A stretch of 64,000 bases of DNA from Motiliproteus sp041586735. GTDB taxonomy: Bacteria; Pseudomonadota; Gammaproteobacteria; Pseudomonadales; Balneatricaceae. The position numbers were made by a program, and so were the translations under genes. The DNA is taken from the NCBI GenBank assembly GCA_041586735.1, contig JBFGZQ010000003.1:62001-126000 (forward strand). The letters run 5' to 3'. The notes beneath the pieces were generated by a model that had not been told where the DNA came from, searched no databases, and worked only from the letters and a program-made list of their open reading frames with translations. This document shows, piece by piece, positions 62,044 to 64,000 of this stretch (its first letter is position 1; each line of letters begins with the position of its first letter).

Positions 62044-63028
62044 ACCGATCCACCTCCAATGCTTGCCACACAGACCCTAACGAGCCTGCCGCGACTGCAG
62101 CTGCGTCTGGACTATAAACCAGAATCATTCCGCCTCGATCACCACTGACCGCTCCGGCACCACTGATTTTAGCGGCACCACCGCGACGCTCAACCCTGTT
62201 GATAAAGCGCTGCACCGCCTCCGGCACCACACCAATACGGCAGAGTAGCCGATGATTTTGACGCACACTGGCGAGGATAAGATCCATATCCTGGCGCCGC
62301 AATGCGCTGGCCAGCTGCCGAGTCACCGCTGCAAATTCAGTCCAGATACCACTCGCAGCAAAATGCTGCCTCACCCAGCTAGTACAGTTACCGGTGGTCG
62401 CCTCGGGGCGACCGCTATCAACACGATACCAGTGAGCATCCAATTGCGCCGGCAACACCGCCACCAACCCTTGCTGAAACTGGATGACTCCACCTCGGGC
62501 ACAGATCGCCGGATCTAGCCCACTGGAGCGGCCGTGCTGCAACCGCTCGCAGCGCGTGCTCAACTCAATCAACTGCTCGGCACTCAAGGCTACCCCCGCA
62601 TGACCCGCCATCGCCGTGAGCAACGCCACGACCGTTGCCGCCGACGAGCCCATGCCCGAGCCGATAGCGATCGCGGAGCTGAGCTCTATCCGCAAGCCGG
62701 TCAGCGAGACGGCGACATCGGGCTTAAGGGATAACGCGTAATGATAAAGATCAGCAGGGCCGAGCAACACCGTCTCGATAGTCCGATCGCCAGCAACAAA
62801 ACGCTGATAGCGCTGCTCGCACTCTTGCTGAAACGCGGGTAACCGGGAGGGATCAAGCAGGACTCGATGGTTAAGATCGGTCAGCAGCAACTCGATCCGC
62901 TGCGGATCGCTGCCAGGCCCTAGACGAACGCTCGCATACAGCGGCAGCGCCAGCGCCAGCGCCGGCATACCATAGACAACTGCGTGCTCGCCACTCAGAA
63001 TCGCCTTCGCCGGTGCCCTTGCCTGCAT
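62021..63028 (-). CDS. mvk: Mevalonate kinase
   Basis: GHMP-family kinase of 335 aa phosphorylating mevalonate. It starts ARAPAKAILSGEHAVVYGMPALALAL, the hallmark of mevalonate kinase; the P-loop is IAIGSGMGSSAATVVALL, and LQHGRSSGLDPAICARGG contains the catalytic Asp region. The C-terminal KISGAGAVSGDRGG completes the fold. The ATG overlaps the mvaS TAA stop by 1 bp (TAATG). It is the second gene of the operon in this window. Confidence 0.88.
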   Translation of the reverse strand: MQARAPAKAILSGEHAVVYGMPALALALPLYASVRLGPGSDPQRIELLLTDLNHRVLLDPSRLPAFQQECEQRYQRFVAGDRTIETVLLGPADLYHYALSLKPDVAVSLTGLRIELSSAIAIGSGMGSSAATVVALLTAMAGHAGVALSAEQLIELSTRCERLQHGRSSGLDPAICARGGVIQFQQGLVAVLPAQLDAHWYRVDSGRPEATTGNCTSWVRQHFAASGIWTEFAAVTRQLASALRRQDMDLILASVRQNHRLLCRIGVVPEAVQRFINRVERRGGAAKISGAGAVSGDRGGMILVYSPDAAAVAAGSLGSVWQALEVDRYGAQLRD

Positions 63029-64000
63029 TAGCGGACGCAGTAGATCCGCTTGTGTTGATCGATGGAGGCCAACCGGAACGGGCCGGTGGTTTGCTTCGGC
63101 ATGCAGTGATCACCGCCATCTGCGGGACACTCGAAGTTATAAAACTTCAGATACTGGGTATAACTGAGCTCAGTACGAGCCTCGAGCATCGCCTGATGCT
63201 GCTCGGTGTGCAGACTGTCTCGATAACCACTGACAACCGTACCGCTGTAAAACTCAGCCACGCAACCCGAACCATAACTAAAAAATCCGACATTTTTGCC
63301 TGCTAGATCCTCAGCCGTATGGTCGAATAACGATGCCAAACCAATGTAGATCGACGCCGTGTAGCTATTGCCGATAGTACGGTTATAAATAAGCGATGAC
63401 GCCGTCATTTTAGCGCGAGATACCGCATCACGATCGCTCCCGACATAGCGCGCCAACTGGGTCTGCGCCTTTTCTGCCATCCGACTAAAGGGTAGGTGAT
63501 AACAGAGGTAATCCAGTTTCTCGAAACTGACGCCACCCTGCTCGATATAATCGCTGTAGGCCTGTTTCAAGGCCTTAAGGTAGATCTTGGTCGAGTACTT
63601 GCCATCAACCAGCGCTGTAGAGCGATAATTAGGACGCCAGAAGTCCATCACATCTTCGGTATAGCGACCCGACTGCGGGTGAATATCGATCAGTTTCGGA
63701 TTAGCAGCAATCAGGATCGCCACCGCGCCACAACCCTGAGTCGCCTCACCGGACGAAGTCAGATCATAGCGAGCAACATCAGAGGCGAGTACTAGCACCT
63801 TGCGCTGCGGCTCACGCGCCACGATAGCACAGGCCATCTGCACCGCGGCGGTAGCGGAATAACAGGCCTGTTTGAGCTCCACGACCCGACAGCGACTAGG
63901 CAAGCCGAGCAAGCCATGAACAAAGACCCCCGCAGCCTTAGACTGATCGATGCCGGTCTCTGTCGCAAACAGCAAGGTATCAATACTGGATTTATCACAG
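63028..64000 (-). CDS. mvaS: Hydroxymethylglutaryl-CoA synthase (5-prime partial)
   Basis: The frame runs off the right edge; 323 residues plus the stop are visible. The catalytic Cys lies in VVELKQACYSATAAVQMA, preceded by SIDTLLFATETGIDQSKAAGVFVHGLLGL, which is typical of bacterial MvaS. Further motifs are SSGEATQGCGAVAIL and CYHLPFSRMAEKAQ, with NSYTASIYIGL and the C-terminal FFSYGSGCVAEFY. The enzyme condenses acetyl-CoA and acetoacetyl-CoA into HMG-CoA. It is translationally linked to mevalonate kinase. HMG-CoA reductase is not in the window and may lie to the right. An internal TTG at 63975 is not the real start. Confidence 0.92.
   Translation of the reverse strand, partial: CDKSSIDTLLFATETGIDQSKAAGVFVHGLLGLPSRCRVVELKQACYSATAAVQMACAIVAREPQRKVLVLASDVARYDLTSSGEATQGCGAVAILIAANPKLIDIHPQSGRYTEDVMDFWRPNYRSTALVDGKYSTKIYLKALKQAYSDYIEQGGVSFEKLDYLCYHLPFSRMAEKAQTQLARYVGSDRDAVSRAKMTASSLIYNRTIGNSYTASIYIGLASLFDHTAEDLAGKNVGFFSYGSGCVAEFYSGTVVSGYRDSLHTEQHQAMLEARTELSYTQYLKFYNFECPADGGDHCMPKQTTGPFRLASIDQHKRIYCVR

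Overview
The window looks like chromosomal DNA of a marine-type gammaproteobacterium, perhaps Oceanospirillales/Pseudomonadales-like. This is inferred from gene content only: the lptG-lptF / pepA-holC / valS neighbourhood, yceH, pepN, yeaC-type and VF530-type genes, a MerR-type LiuR with the leucine-degradation operon, and a putrescine-utilisation cluster. Coding density is high. I see no rRNA, tRNA or CRISPR array.

Layout. (1) 1-8336: nitrogen and polyamine uptake and catabolism. An amino-acid ABC transporter (end of one permease, second permease, ATPase), an Fpr-type ferredoxin-NADP reductase, two PuuB-like amine oxidoreductases flanking a PuuA-like glutamylpolyamine synthetase, and an agmatinase-family ureohydrolase. 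(2) 8560-9893: ribosome hibernation factor and manganese-dependent pyrophosphatase, converging on a perfect hairpin. (3) 9972-25510: a large copper-handling region on the minus strand. MerR regulator, CopA P-type ATPase with three metal-binding domains, cupredoxin and cytochrome c form one block. A CusCBA-type RND efflux system with Met/His-rich periplasmic proteins forms the other. Between them sit a plus-strand PhaC-like DUF3141 gene and a broken IS630-type transposase, which looks like an insertion into an older copper locus. (4) 25946-30031: mostly singletons (Cys-rich protein, TauE/SafE exporter, YceH, PQQ-type sugar dehydrogenase, two small proteins). (5) 30159-36266: liuR and liuBCDE for leucine/isovalerate degradation, without liuA, and with a 35-bp duplication of the liuD start. 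(6) 36439-46224: RDD membrane protein, lptGF, pepA, holC, a CHASE-GGDEF protein and valS. (7) 46336-55309: housekeeping and conserved unknown genes, pepN, an acyl-CoA synthetase, and a PuuR-like HTH-cupin regulator preceded by a long inverted repeat. (8) 55347-59935: class II amidotransferase, PhoH with a PIN domain, DeaD helicase. (9) 60014-64000: a mevalonate-pathway operon (mvaS, mevalonate kinase, a second GHMP kinase, mvaD) transcribed leftwards and entering from the right edge.

How it works together. The ABC transporter, PuuA/PuuB proteins, agmatinase and the distant PuuR-like regulator fit uptake and gamma-glutamylation of polyamines. The copper genes together would detoxify cytoplasmic Cu(I) through CopA and periplasmic copper through CusCBA and the Met/His-rich proteins. 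LiuB/D, LiuC and LiuE turn 3-methylcrotonyl-CoA into acetoacetate and acetyl-CoA, which could feed mevalonate synthesis through HMG-CoA, though no regulatory link is visible. All family names come from recognising motifs by eye; no database search was run.
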